DNA of 64,000 nt, taken from NCBI GenBank assembly GCA_949987705.1, contig OX465281.1:97992326-98056325 (forward strand), written 5' to 3'. Below are positions 31,269 through 41,361 of the stretch, piece after piece. The notes under the pieces are model-generated. The model saw only the letters and a list, made by a program, of their open reading frames with translations. It had not been told where the DNA came from and made no database searches. Position 1 is the first letter of the stretch, and every line of letters begins with the position of its first letter. A program made the position numbers and the translations under genes. Origin of the DNA: Thereva unica (taxonomy: Eukaryota > Arthropoda > Insecta > Diptera > Therevidae).

Positions 31269-32888
31269 CTAGTGCTGGACCATAACTCCCTCAGCACGGT
31301 CAGTAATGTCGCCTCGTTGAAGTCCCAGCCTACATAGCTTATTTACTGGTCTGCGGTATGTGTTCTTTGCGGTCTGTAGATCCACGACCCGAACTATTCC
31401 GTCTTCTCCTGGATGTACCTTCAGAATGATACCTAGCGGCCACTCGCCTCTTGGAATGTTGTCTTTCATGATTACTATTTCGCCTTCTTTGAGATTTTCA
31501 ATATTGCGATTCCACTTTGACCGATTTATTAAAGTTGGTATATATTCTTTCAGGAACCTCTTCCAAAACGCTTCTATCAACAACTGAGAAGCTCTCCACA
31601 TTCGCTTCTCCTTTGAATCATATTTTTCGAATTTTCCTGGAGTGTGTATAGTTACCTTCTGTTGAATGAGGATGTCGTTTGGGCAGATTCCAATATCATC
31701 GTCTGGGTCATCCGATTCCAAAACATATGGCCGGCTATTTACTAGATGTTCAGCTTCACAAAAAATAGTTTGTAAAGTCTCATCGTTGGGATTTGCGTCC
31801 ACTGATAGCACGGATTCTATTGCTCTTTTGAAGCACCCAACAAGCCGCTCCCAGCTGCCGCCGAAATTTGGAGCATTTGCCGGAATAAACTTCCATTCTA
31901 TGCCCTTCATCGCTAACGAAGCCTTCATCGTTTGTTCGTCAAGTTCCTCGAGCGCCTCTAATAGTTCCCTCGCGAAGCCTCGGAAGTTCGTTCCGTTGTC
32001 AGACCAAATTACCTTAATTTCACCTCGTCGTGACATCATTCTTCTAATCGCCATTATACATGAATCGGTGCTTAGTGAGTGCGCTATTTCTACATGTATA
32101 GCTCTTGTCGTCAAGCATGTAAATATAACTCCATACCGCTTCCGAAACCCTTTTGTATACCGGGTGCCTTTACCTCTCCAATCTCGTGTGTAAAACGGAC
32201 CAAAGTAGTCTACTCCTACGGCGGTAAATGGCTTTTCTCTTGTACAAAATCTTTCTTTTGGTAGAAATCCCATTTTCGGTTGAAGCGGTTTCGATTTTCT
32301 ACGTCTACACCATAAACAATCTTTTATTACCTTTTTAATGATAGAGGTCATTTTTGGCATCCAATACTGACTCTTGAATTTGTGCACCACAACTTGTATT
32401 CCAGTATGATGTGCTTCGGCGTGCAAATTGTCTATGAGCAATGTTGTAAATTTGTGACTTCCGTCAAGCAAAATTGGATTTCTGGTCGAGGCTGAAAGGT
32501 CTTTGGCTCTTTCTATTCTACCAGCCAATCGCATAACATTGTTGTCATCTATGTAAATACTATATTTGGTTAGACGTAAGTTGGGTGATGTCTTACCTGA
32601 CTGTATATAATTCATATCCGCTGGAAAGCACTCCGTTTGTACAATTTTGTACCATTTCGTTAACGCCCATTGGAGTTCGCTTACGTCCAGATTCCCACTT
32701 TGCTTTGGTAATGCCGTGCGGTTGGTTAATAAGTTATTATTGATAAGTCGTTTAATCCAACCAGGAGATCGTACAACTTTTTTAAAGGTTGAAGCTCTCT
32801 TTATGATGCTATTAAGAGGTTGATCGTACTCTTTTATTAGCATTACACATTCTGTATCATTTTGAATATTCTTCTGCCAATCAGGCTT
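31269..32888 (-). CDS. BEL integrase region (540 codons)
   Basis: The zinc-binding part has HAEAHHTGIQ (H158/H161 or H162) and C192/C195 (CLWC). The catalytic core has VGVDYFGPF (D228), VIWSDNGTNF (D298) and FGGSWERL (E348). The C-terminal tail GEWPLGIILKVHPGEDGIVR and VNKLCRL is the BEL/Pao tail. The frame has no ATG at its start: it opens with GTG after an in-frame TAG at 32889-32891 that separates it from RNase H. In the parent element this is one polyprotein, so it is translatable only by stop readthrough. All catalytic residues are present. Plus-strand ORFs here are shadows. Confidence 0.85.
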   Translation of the reverse strand, partial: KPDWQKNIQNDTECVMLIKEYDQPLNSIIKRASTFKKVVRSPGWIKRLINNNLLTNRTALPKQSGNLDVSELQWALTKWYKIVQTECFPADMNYIQSGKTSPNLRLTKYSIYIDDNNVMRLAGRIERAKDLSASTRNPILLDGSHKFTTLLIDNLHAEAHHTGIQVVVHKFKSQYWMPKMTSIIKKVIKDCLWCRRRKSKPLQPKMGFLPKERFCTREKPFTAVGVDYFGPFYTRDWRGKGTRYTKGFRKRYGVIFTCLTTRAIHVEIAHSLSTDSCIMAIRRMMSRRGEIKVIWSDNGTNFRGFARELLEALEELDEQTMKASLAMKGIEWKFIPANAPNFGGSWERLVGCFKRAIESVLSVDANPNDETLQTIFCEAEHLVNSRPYVLESDDPDDDIGICPNDILIQQKVTIHTPGKFEKYDSKEKRMWRASQLLIEAFWKRFLKEYIPTLINRSKWNRNIENLKEGEIVIMKDNIPRGEWPLGIILKVHPGEDGIVRVVDLQTAKNTYRRPVNKLCRLGLQRGDITDRAEGVMVQH

Positions 32889-33467
32889 CACCTAATTAGC
32901 TTGATTTTCCTGGAGGAACATCGGCCCCCTAAACCATCGATCAATTTTGTGGCTTGGAATATTTTCACGTGTGATGATATCTGCGATATTGTGTGATGTA
33001 GTTGTCCAATGCCATTCCGATCTCTCAGTCTTTTCGCATATTTCGCTTATACGGTTTGCGACAAATGCTTGCATTCGTTTATCACTATTTATCCATGTGA
33101 GGACTGTTCTCGAGTCTGTCCAGAAAAATCGTTCATCTATTTTTATCTGCAACTCTTTTTGGATTGTTTCAGCTAAGCGGCATCCCATAACTGCTGCAAG
33201 TATTTCCAGTTTCGGTATGGTGACATGTTTAAGAGGAGCCACCCTTGCTTTCGATGTAACAAGTTGAATATCATATTTTTCGTCGTGGCCTTGGCGATAA
33301 CAAAACCGCAAATACGCTGCTGACGAATATGCTTTACTGCTGGCATCGTTGAACACATGCAACTCTATTTTTTGCGTTTGCATAAGATATGGCGTGTAAC
33401 ATCTTGGAATTTGAATACTTTCGATAGTCTTTAAGTCTTTGAGCCACTGCTTCCACTTATTTACCAA
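32889..33467 (-). pseudogene. BEL RNase H region
   Basis: The frame contains ELHVFNDASSKAYSSAAYLR (RNase H first Asp), IPKLEILAAVMGCRLA and FFWTDSRTVLTWI (further acidic residue), then WHWTTTSHNIADIITRE, the usual BEL RNase H layout. Upstream it is shifted relative to the RT frame by an indel near 33490-33510; the RT-side WDDV and RNase H-side DLVNKWKQWL motifs lie in neighbouring frames. It ends in a TAG before the integrase. Confidence 0.85.
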
Positions 33468-35206
33468 ATCTCCCTTGATAACATCATCCCAGAGTATACC
33501 CAGACATCTCTCATAAGTATTCGTCCTTTAATTGTTACAGGTGTCACCAGTCTTAGCGGGTCATAGACAGAGTTTACTGCTCCTAGAATCTTTCTCTTCG
33601 TTGGTAGAGTTTTTCCATTGAGAAGTTCATCATTTACTCGATGCATCGTGTTAGTGGAATATCTAAAAACGTCATTCTTAGCGTCCCATAGAATTCCCAG
33701 CACCTTTTGCTGAGCTTCTGCCTTGTCGCCGAACATCATACACGTTTTTTCCGAACGTAAATTCACAGGTATTTGCTGTAGGACTTCTTGGTTATTACAG
33801 ATGAACTGCCGTATTTCGAAACCACCATGTGCATGAATTTTGATCACTGACCGAATTAATTTCACGGCCTCTTCAACCGTTGGGCTAGAATCTAAATAAT
33901 CATCAACATAGTGGTTCTCTTTGATTGCCTTAACCGCCTCGGGAAATTCTTTTTTGAACATTTCTGCATTATGGTTTTTTACAAACTGAGCTAGGAACGG
34001 TGACGAGTTAATTCCAAACAGCATAGCTTTCATCTGATATATTGTCGGCTCCATTTTTGTCTTCAAATCCCTCCAGAGAAAACATTGTGCCACTGCGTCG
34101 TCGTCTGCTATCTGCACTTGGTTGAACATCTCTTTTATATCACCCACGAACGCAATAGGGTGTAAACGGAATCTCATCAATATGCCTACAATTGACATTA
34201 ACCAGTCCGGTCCAGTCAATAGATTTTTGTTTAAGGAGGTGCCGCTACATTCGGCTGCAGCATCAAACACTAGTCTTACTTTACCTGGTTTATTGGGATT
34301 GAGTACAGCGAAGTGTGGAAGAAACCACAATTTTGGAGACTTCAGGACTTCTTCATTATTTATTTTTCTTGCGTAGCCGTTTTGTAGTAGCTTGTCAATT
34401 TCTTTTTGATATATTTCAGCAGTGTTTTTGTCTCGTAGTAGTTTTCTCTCTAAACATCTTAGCCGCTGTTCCGCCATTGGTCTACTATTTGGTAATCTCA
34501 CGTTGTTCTCCCTCCATGGTAGGTTCACTTGGAATTTTCCATTTATTTTTATTATTGATGACTTAGTCTTATTTAACGCCAGCTGATCTTCTATAGATTT
34601 TGTTTTATCTGTCTTTGCAATGCAAACTCCAAAATTTTCTAAACTAAACTGACTTTTCACCATTTGCCGCAAATCTTCGTCAGCAATGTTACAACATGTG
34701 AAATTTGTCTGACTTAATTCTGCTTCGATTGGACCATGCAGCACCCATCCTAACTTGGTTTTTGATAACATTGGCCCGTTTTCATCTGGGTTGATGACAG
34801 TCCTTGTTGTTATAATGCTTGCGTGTCGTTGGCCGATTAATAACATTGGTTGTGTGTTGTGCAGCTTGTTTAGATTTACTAGGTTGTTGGGTATTTCTTG
34901 TGATAGCTTTTTATAATTGATTTGCTGCGTTGGCAAATTTAAATCGTTTACCAGTCGAACGTCTTTTAACGTGAATTCGTTGTTGTTGCTACCGCTAATG
35001 GTTATACTTGCGATCTCGGCTTTTGGTTCGTATCGGTAAACTCCTCCTGTCCAACTGAAGCAGAATGGTTGTACAGCACCTTGTATCCCTACATCACGTG
35101 CCACCTTCAAATCCATTATTGTGGTTGTGCTACCTTCATCTAAAAATGCAATTATTTTTTTCGACACTACTGGTCCGTGAAGTTGTATTGGGAGCATTTT
35201 TAACAA
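33461..35206 (-). CDS. BEL protease and reverse transcriptase (581 codons)
   Basis: Protease AFLDEGSTTTIMD (Asp23) is near the N-terminus, with TKLGWVLHGP as the usual post-protease motif at 150-159. RT fingers VRLVFDAAAECSGTSLN are at 310-326, motif A FVGDIKEMFNQV (D356), motif B region AMLFGINSSPFLAQF, and the catalytic box YVDD at 433-436. Connection SVYDPLRLVTPV comes before the end. The Met at 35206 is internal to the ancestral polyprotein, because the frame is displaced from gag by indels. It ends by frameshift 17 codons into the WDD region. Motif-complete RT. Confidence 0.9.
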   Translation of the reverse strand: MLKMLPIQLHGPVVSKKIIAFLDEGSTTTIMDLKVARDVGIQGAVQPFCFSWTGGVYRYEPKAEIASITISGSNNNEFTLKDVRLVNDLNLPTQQINYKKLSQEIPNNLVNLNKLHNTQPMLLIGQRHASIITTRTVINPDENGPMLSKTKLGWVLHGPIEAELSQTNFTCCNIADEDLRQMVKSQFSLENFGVCIAKTDKTKSIEDQLALNKTKSSIIKINGKFQVNLPWRENNVRLPNSRPMAEQRLRCLERKLLRDKNTAEIYQKEIDKLLQNGYARKINNEEVLKSPKLWFLPHFAVLNPNKPGKVRLVFDAAAECSGTSLNKNLLTGPDWLMSIVGILMRFRLHPIAFVGDIKEMFNQVQIADDDAVAQCFLWRDLKTKMEPTIYQMKAMLFGINSSPFLAQFVKNHNAEMFKKEFPEAVKAIKENHYVDDYLDSSPTVEEAVKLIRSVIKIHAHGGFEIRQFICNNQEVLQQIPVNLRSEKTCMMFGDKAEAQQKVLGILWDAKNDVFRYSTNTMHRVNDELLNGKTLPTKRKILGAVNSVYDPLRLVTPVTIKGRILMRDVWVYSGMMLSREIW

Positions 35207-36239
35207 ACCTTTTTCTTCTCTGCAATGCAGCCACTGAAGGCCTGTGGTGTTGGTACCGCTTTTTCCAATCGTCTTTTATGTAGCAATCGATGGTGAAATT
35301 TTTCACAATTGTCAATTTTGCACATTCACGTTGAGAGCATTGACCTTTATGAAAATGTAAGCAGCAGTAACATGCTTTGTGTTGGTTTGCCAAGTCCCAC
35401 CTTTTCCTAATTTCAGCCTTTTTGAAGATGTTGCACTTGTCAAGAGAATGCTTTTCTTCATTGCATATTGAGCAAATTGTTTTGCCTTTCGGCTTTCGTT
35501 GGTCCGAGTCCAATACTTTTTTTTGGTATGTGTTGGCTTGACAGTTGTTTATTTCTGTTACCTTCTTGAAGAATGAGATACTTTGAGCGAGGTCAGCCTG
35601 CTTCTGTGTCCATTCTGCAAAGACGTAAAAATCACAATTTGCTGGACGTACGCCTTTTTCGTTCAAAAATGTTCCCCATTCTCTAAGTAAGTTTTCAGAG
35701 AGCCTTTCAATCATCATAGCCATTAACTTTTGAGTATCAACGAGCTTATTTTCAGTGAACTCCAGTGCTGAACAGATATTTTGTACAGCGCAATTGTACT
35801 CTTCAAAATCGGCCAACTCAATCACTTGTCCTATTTTTTGTGCCTTCTTCATCAGCTCTAATGCTATGTTTTCTGAACCACCATACGCATTGTTTAAAAT
35901 TGAAATAATTTTAGAGGGCTCCTTTGCGGAAATCAGCAGCAATTCGACCTTCTCTCGAGCCGCTCCCTTTAATGCTTTGCTCAATCTAAAAACGTCATCT
36001 TCATTAGAAAACCCGCATTCTCTGCTTGTTGTCTGGAACTGATTCAGAAAATGTTGCCACGCCAATGCGGACGACCCGTCAAACTCCAAATGCTTACCAC
36101 TGAGAGTCTGTCTTGCAAGCATGTTAGAAATTGTATTTTTTAAAGAAGCATCTTGTTTGTGCGACGTCATGTTTCGTTGTGGAGATTCTTCACGCTGTAA
36201 TCGCAACCAATCTCTTACCTTTTCTGATTTCGACGTCAT
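35136..36239 (-). CDS. BEL gag, main part (367 codons)
   Basis: The frame holds the central gag domain (LEFDGSSALAWQHFLNQFQT, LSKALKGAAREKVELLL) and a Cys/His region CSICNEEKHSLDKCNIF then ACYCCLHFHKGQCSQREC. The last about 40 codons, from around 35320, are out of frame: the final knuckle (CKIDNCEKFHHRLLH type) is readable in a neighbouring frame, showing a small deletion. The start ATG overlaps the stop of the upstream frame as ATGA, which may be a frameshift scar or a reinitiation site. Structural protein packaging the RNA. Confidence 0.8.
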   Translation of the reverse strand: MTSKSEKVRDWLRLQREESPQRNMTSHKQDASLKNTISNMLARQTLSGKHLEFDGSSALAWQHFLNQFQTTSRECGFSNEDDVFRLSKALKGAAREKVELLLISAKEPSKIISILNNAYGGSENIALELMKKAQKIGQVIELADFEEYNCAVQNICSALEFTENKLVDTQKLMAMMIERLSENLLREWGTFLNEKGVRPANCDFYVFAEWTQKQADLAQSISFFKKVTEINNCQANTYQKKVLDSDQRKPKGKTICSICNEEKHSLDKCNIFKKAEIRKRWDLANQHKACYCCLHFHKGQCSQRECAKLTIVKNFTIDCYIKDDWKKRYQHHRPSVAALQRRKRFVKNAPNTTSRTSSVEKNNCIFR

Positions 36240-36895
36240 CGATGTTTGGATCGGACAGAGTGTGGAGGAGTGTTTTCTACTAATTTGGCCTTGGTATTAA
36301 GTACTTGTTTTTTACTTTCCAAAGCCTCCCTTTTAGCTTGAAGCACTCTCAACTCCATTTCTAATATTTTGATGTCTTCCTTCAATTTGTCGATTTCTTG
36401 AGAAGGTACCTCTTCTGCCTCAACTTCTGCTTCACTAAGTTTCTGTTTAACGTTAATTAATTCCTTTTCTTTGGTGCAAAGTTCTACCTCATTGTTGAGC
36501 TTTTCTTCATCGACGTTTTCGATTTGCTCTAAGCCAAGTAAACTTTCATGCACACTTGAAGAACTCGCTTCCTCAACACTTTCTGCGACGCTGTTAAAGC
36601 AAATGGTATTCATTATTTTTGTCGCCATATATTCGGCAGTTGCATTTTCGCCAGCGTTGATATCGAGGAATTCACAGACACGTAATAATGTGTTTTCGCC
36701 TAATTCCTTAATAATATCAGGCTTGTGCTCCAATTTTTGCCCTTCGTCGTACTGGAGTCCTTGGAATTGCCTGAGATGGCATTTCACGAGATTCTCTGTG
36801 ACAAAGCGACGATGAATTGCGAAATATACATCTCGCAGAACTTGCGATTTCCATGAATCGATCTTCTTTAATTGCTGTTGCTTCCAGTGCCACAT
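36236..36895 (-). CDS. BEL gag N-terminal segment with coiled coil (219 codons)
   Basis: It starts MWHWKQQQLKKIDSWK and has a C-terminal half rich in Glu/Lys/Leu (about residues 120-205) with heptad spacing that predicts a coiled coil. It ends at a TGA that overlaps the next ATG. Its place, directly after the 5' LTR leader, makes it the gag N-terminus, probably continuous with the next frame in the master element. No enzymatic motif. Confidence 0.7.
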   Translation of the reverse strand: MWHWKQQQLKKIDSWKSQVLRDVYFAIHRRFVTENLVKCHLRQFQGLQYDEGQKLEHKPDIIKELGENTLLRVCEFLDINAGENATAEYMATKIMNTICFNSVAESVEEASSSSVHESLLGLEQIENVDEEKLNNEVELCTKEKELINVKQKLSEAEVEAEEVPSQEIDKLKEDIKILEMELRVLQAKREALESKKQVLNTKAKLVENTPPHSVRSKHR

Positions 36896-36949
36896 CTGTG
36901 TTGAATGTTGTTTCCTTATTTGTATCTGTAATACCGAATCGCGAAATTA

Positions 36950-36972
36950 AGATCCGGCTCGAAGGACCACTT
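36950..36972 (-). promoter_or_regulatory. BEL primer-binding site
   Basis: On the minus strand AGTGGTCCTTCGAGCCGGAT follows the 5' LTR end (ATTTTACA). TGGTCCTTCGAGCCGGA is the familiar insect BEL primer site. Confidence 0.85.
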
Positions 36973-37176
36973 TGTAAAATTATATAATGAAATATTTTTA
37001 TTCCTTATAATTTTAGAGAAAGAAACACGATTGTCTCTACTCTAATTTATTATTTTTAGACTACTGAAAAAACAATTACAATAAAGTTCAAAGTCAAATT
37101 GAAAATGTTCCTATGTTTATAAATTTTTTATATTTAAAGCTAAGTGACTTTATATCTCAGTAATCACGCTGCGACA
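36973..37176 (-). repeat. BEL 5' LTR
   Basis: 204 bp, one mismatch to the 3' LTR; outer flank CTACC (37177-37181) completes the target duplication within LINE-B. Confidence 0.95.
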
Positions 37177-37439
37177 CTACCAGAGGTTGCATTAAGGAGC
37201 TTACTTCTCAACTTGCTGTCAAATGAATTTTTGGCATTCCTGATGGTGACTTTACAGGAATTTATTAGTTTTATATACTCTACACGGAGCGATTTACACG
37301 GGGAGCTCTTGTGGGCTCGAAAGGCGGCTTCTTTATTTCTGATTGCATTCATACACTCCTGATTAAACCATCAGTTGGGCCTAGCCTTCACAGATTTAGT
37401 AGTATGAAGAATGAACAAATGCATTCCTGCCTGTATGAT
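37177..37439 (-). pseudogene. LINE-B region between endonuclease and RT
   Basis: The minus strand reads NQECMNAIRNKEAAFRAHKS, LRVEYIKLINSCKVTIRNAK and KLRSKLLNATSG, matching the inter-domain segment of LINE-A (15230-15420) and LINE-C. An in-frame stop sits near 37370. It is cut at 37439 by the LTR of the older Gypsy. The plus-strand ORF 37144-37362 is a shadow. Confidence 0.8.
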
Positions 37440-38476
37440 TGTTACAATTAAAACAACACTCACAATAATTGTTTGTTATAATAATTCTTTTTTTTATTTT
37501 TTCTTAGCGGTAACAAACAACAAAAATAGATATTTTAATTTATCACTATTTAATTTACTTTTATTCTGTTTTTTATATTTACTAGTCACAGCAAAAAAAA
37601 TGTTTTTCACTTTTATTTATTAATTTCAAATTTTTATTATCTGTTTTTTAACTTATTCTTAAAATAAATTTAAAATCGTTAATTTATTAGCTTATAATTA
37701 TTACATTTACACTAGGATAAAGAAAACCTTAATTTCTTTTTTATACACACAAAAACATTTCCACTTGAATTTATTTATTTAAATCTTACATCAAGAAAAA
37801 ATGATTATTATTATTTATTTTACAGTTTAGTCCTTAAATATTATATTACGATTTTATTAATTTTTAATTAGAACTTTTCGAGCTTATAATTATTACATTT
37901 ATATGTTTAGTCCTTAAATATTATATTACGATTTTATTAATTTTTAATTAGAACTTTTCGACGCGCCCGCCGTGGATCAAAAATTCAAACAACACTTGAT
38001 AAGACTTATCGACGCGTCCGCCACGGATCAAAATTGAAACAATACTCTTCGATCTTAAAAATCGATCGCGCTTTAGTTACCTAAAGCTTTCTTTTCGAAA
38101 ATTCTTCGGTTGCATTTTTCTTCCGGGCCTTCGACCTTGGTGCAAAAGTCACCTGCTGGTGCTTGACCCAAGGTTGAGGTCGCCGGCCGGAAAAACGCAC
38201 CCGTCGGCTTTTCTCTAAATGCCCTCAAACTGGCGCTATCTGCTTACGAGCATTTAAATTCTTTCGCAAGTCAAATTGCGCTAAATTTTTGTTGCCAATT
38301 TCCTTTGGCGTTTCAGGTTACACCTGGATGTTGTGCAAGGGTCGTTTACTGGCCCCGTGCACTTTTAGTGTACACAACATTCGAGGTTCAAGGTTTTTAG
38401 ATATTTAGAAATAGTTTTGGAGATTTATATTGGAACTTAAATAATTTTGAGGGCGGCTCAAAATTTCTACATAACA
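37440..38476 (-). repeat. 3' LTR of the older Gypsy, 1037 bp
   Basis: On the plus strand it runs TGTTACAATT...CTACATAACA. It contains an 80-bp tandem duplication (TTTAGTCCTTAAATATTATA starting near 37825 and 37905). It also has two GACGCG(C/T)CCGCC(G/A)TGG-type repeats near 37960-38030. No gene lies in it. A minus-strand purine tract (AGGGGGGAAGGAA) directly abuts its right end at 38477-38490. The partner LTR was not found, so borders rest on TG...CA-type ends and the purine tract. Confidence 0.75.
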
Positions 38477-38490
38477 TTCCTTCCCCCCTG
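38477..38490 (-). promoter_or_regulatory. Polypurine tract of the older Gypsy
   Basis: The minus strand reads AGGGGGGAAGGAA immediately before the LTR start TGTTATGTAG. This fixes orientation and the LTR border. Confidence 0.75.
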
Positions 38491-38700
38491 AAGCAAGAGA
38501 ATCGCTACGGAGTAGAGCGATTCTCGTACTTGAAGATTGTAAAGGAGAGGAAGGTGAATGAAAAACTAAAAACAGTGTAAAGTTGTATGTAAAGAGAGCT
38601 TTGATTAGGAGATGACAGTAATACGATTCTCATAAAAGTGGAGATAAAAGCAAATACATTCCAAATGAAGGTGTTAACAGGAAGCTAGCGCGGGTTTGTA

Positions 38701-40304
38701 GTCCATGGAAAACTTACTCCAACATTGCAAAAATGCAGGACAAGGTTTTATTTTTGGGATGTGTAGGGGGGGTCAGTGTGAGCTTAAATCTGAGTTTTCG
38801 GGATTCTAACCCCCCCATTTGGCCGCCATCTTGGAAAAGGTGTGCAAATGGGTTTTCGACTATATCTCCGAAACGGTACATCTTACCGAAAATTTGCAAG
38901 GACACTTTTTGTTTAGAATTAAATAATCTACAATTTATTACTCAGAAATTTTGTGTTAAAATGAATAATTAAGAAGTTATAAGCCTTAGAACACAAAAAT
39001 TAGTCACAATATTTTCTTTTAAAGGCTATAACTTTTTTTCCTTCAACTTTAACAAAAAAAATAATAGCAAGTTTTTTGTAGAGGGTTTCATTAGGAATAA
39101 TTTTCATTCATTACTTTTTTAATTTCATTCACTACGAAGGGTTTTACAGCGCCCCGAAGGTATGAAAGTGACAGATTTTCGGAATATTTTATTACAATTT
39201 TACCTCCTAGAAATTAACAATAACAGCTAGCAAGTAATAATAATGAATGAATGACTATACGTTATAAGAAATGCCGATGTTTGAGTAATGTAATAAAACT
39301 GTTTCGCATTTTTTTGCGGGTTTTTATTGCTGTTATGCCATGTTTTATAAGGTACGATATGGTTTAAAATGAAATTCTTTGAATAATAACATGCGTTACT
39401 CCAATTTTTTTAAATAATTTGTTTTAGGACTACACAAAAAGTGCTTTATACAATTATGTTACCTATCTAGCAAAATATGGACGTATTCAGTTTGTGATGC
39501 AAACGCTTGTCATAAAATGAATACGCCCGTATGTTGCTAGATAGTTAGAATAAATGGAATAGTTTTTTGTGTAGTCCTAAAACTAATTATTTTAAAAAAT
39601 TGAAGTAACGCATGTTATTATTCAAAGAATTTCATTTTAAACCATATCGTACCTTATAAAACATGGCATAACAGCAATAAAAACCCGCAAAAAAATGCGA
39701 AACAGTTTTATTACATTACTCAAACATCGGCATTTCTTATAACGTATAGTCATTCATTCATTATTATTACTTGCTAGCTGTTATTGTTAATTTCTAGGAG
39801 GTAAAATTGTAATAAAATATTCCGAAAATCTGTCACTTTCATACCTTCGGGGCGCTGTAAAACCCTTCGTAGTGAATGAAATTAAAAAAGTAATGAATGA
39901 AAATTATTCCTAATGAAACCCTCTACAAAAAACTTGCTATTATTTTTTTTGTTAAAGTTGAAGGAAAAAAAGTTATAGCCTTTAAAAGAAAATATTGTGA
40001 CTAATTTTTGTGTTCTAAGGCTTATAACTTCTTAATTATTCATTTTAACACAAAATTTCGAAGTAATAAATTGTAGATTATTTAATTCTAAACAAAAAGT
40101 GTCCTTGCAAATTTTCGGTAAGATGTACCGTTTCGGAGATATAGTCGAAAACCCATTTGCACACCTTTTCCAAGATGGCGGCCAAATGGGGGGGGCTAGA
40201 ATCCCGAAAACTCAGATTTAAGCTCACACTGACCCCCCCTACACATCCCAAAAATAAAACCTTGTCCTGCATTTTTGCAATGTTGGAGTAAGTTTTCCAT
40301 GGAC
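38701..40304. mobile_element. Foldback element: 1604-bp near-perfect palindrome with TA flanks
   Basis: Left GTCCATGGAAAACTTACTCC pairs with right GGAGTAAGTTTTCCATGGAC, and the complementarity runs almost to the centre. The arms are about 785 bp and the loop about 28 bp near 39490-39520. TA occurs on both sides (38699-38700 and 40305-40306), consistent with a TA target duplication as used by Tc1/mariner-type elements. The two small ORFs in the arms are mirror images and not credible genes. It sits in the noncoding 3' part of the older Gypsy; 38491-38698 and 40307-40572 are Gypsy 3' noncoding sequence. Confidence 0.9.
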
Positions 40305-40572
40305 TATTGCCCGTGTTTGGGATATAGAGATATGAATTGGGCTTATTAGTACGAGGTTCGTCTTATTTCTCGTTTCATCGGGTAAAAGCTAGTATTGGTG
40401 GCCATTGTGTGTAGGGCCGGTTTGGGTCGTCTAAATGTTTACGTGTTCTTCATAAAATGGTTTTAGGCGGTTGTTGTGAACTATCACTAACCTCTTATTT
40501 ATTTTTACGGTAGTATTCACTATACTTGGGACTGCGACCATCGTGTAGGGGCCGTTCCATATTTGGGACAAT

Positions 40573-41355
40573 TTAATCTTGCGCGCTTCGTTGTGTAGTA
40601 GGACCTTGTCGGCTTTGTGGAGTGTTAGAGGCCGCGCCTCTTTTGGAGCGGTTTTTGCTGGTTAGATTCTTACGTGCCAGTGCATATGGTTTTTGCAGTT
40701 TATACCGGAGTTGATGATAATAACTTTCGTGGTTGTATATAGGCTCCGGCTCTCGTTTTAGATTGGATGGGACGTCGGCTGTGAAGCCATAGAGGCAGTC
40801 CATTGGGGTCAATTTAGTCCCCTCGTGTACACTGTTGTTGTACACGAATGCTGCTGTCCGAAGCAAATTGTCCCAGCTTTGGGGGCTCTCGTCTACGAGA
40901 GTGCGCAAGTATTCTATTAAAGGTTTGTGAGCGCGTTCTAGTGCTCCATTGGACTGAGGGTGGTATGCTGAAGTTTGGAGTTTCTTAACCTTTAAGAGCC
41001 TACACACGCTTTTGAAAAGGTCACTCAGGAAGTTTGATCCCTGGTCGGTGACTATTTGTTTTGGTATGCGATAGCGCGTGACGATTTCGTCGAAGAAAAT
41101 TTGTGCTACCGTTTGAGCTTCCCCATTGGGAATGGCATACGAGTCGACAAATTTTGTTGGGTTACCCTGGAAGGTTAGGATGTACTTGTTTCCCGAATGT
41201 GTTTCTTCCAGGGGGCCTACTATGTTTAAATAGACTTTATCGAAGGGTTTTTCAGCTATGTCCGTGATAATCATGGGCATTCGGAATTGTCTAGAGGCCT
41301 TCATGGTTTGGCATTTCTTGCACCTTCTTACATAGCGAGAGATATCGCGGAACAT
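40573..41355 (-). pseudogene. Older Gypsy integrase, catalytic residue changed
   Basis: Integrase core: zinc-binding Cys pair CKKC near residue 12, then VYLNIVGPLEETHSGNKYIL, TDQGSNFLSDLF (second Asp) and NGALERAHKPLIEYL (Glu). Where the family has Asp in D-(I/L)-VGPL, this copy has Asn, so the DDE triad is broken. The frame is separated from RNase H by an in-frame TAG (41356-41361 region, where YWW is expected). The C-terminus after about residue 230 is out of frame. Confidence 0.85.
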
Positions 41356-41361
41356 ACGTCT

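Larger units (their letters stand above)
31054..37176 (-). mobile_element. Young BEL-type LTR retrotransposon with broken frames
   Basis: Two 204-bp LTRs (31054-31257 and 36973-37176) match except at one base. CTAC(A/C) is duplicated at 31049-31053 and 37177-37181. A BEL-type primer-binding site follows the 5' LTR. Gag, protease, RT, RNase H and integrase lie in order on the minus strand but in five frames separated by a stop and several frameshifts. The recent LTR age contrasts with the damaged coding region. Confidence 0.95.
25085..37439 (-). mobile_element. LINE-B: second copy of the LINE family, minus strand, split by two LTR elements
   Basis: The minus-strand LINE lies in three blocks: 37177-37439 (pre-RT), 30229-31048 (RT) and 25085-25646 (RT motif C to C-terminus). 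Removal of the Gypsy (TSD GGGAC) and the BEL element (TSD CTAC) restores colinearity with LINE-C. The 3' end is truncated near 25085, and the 5' end is cut at 37439 by another Gypsy. Sequence at the PQGS motif is split by the Gypsy exactly between GCGGGAGTCCC and CCAGGG. Confidence 0.85.

Noticed and set aside
38714..38972. Small ORFs on both strands at the foldback end, mirrored at 40078-40272
   Set aside because: The two copies are mirror images in the palindrome arms; no protein features, and the frames differ by small changes.
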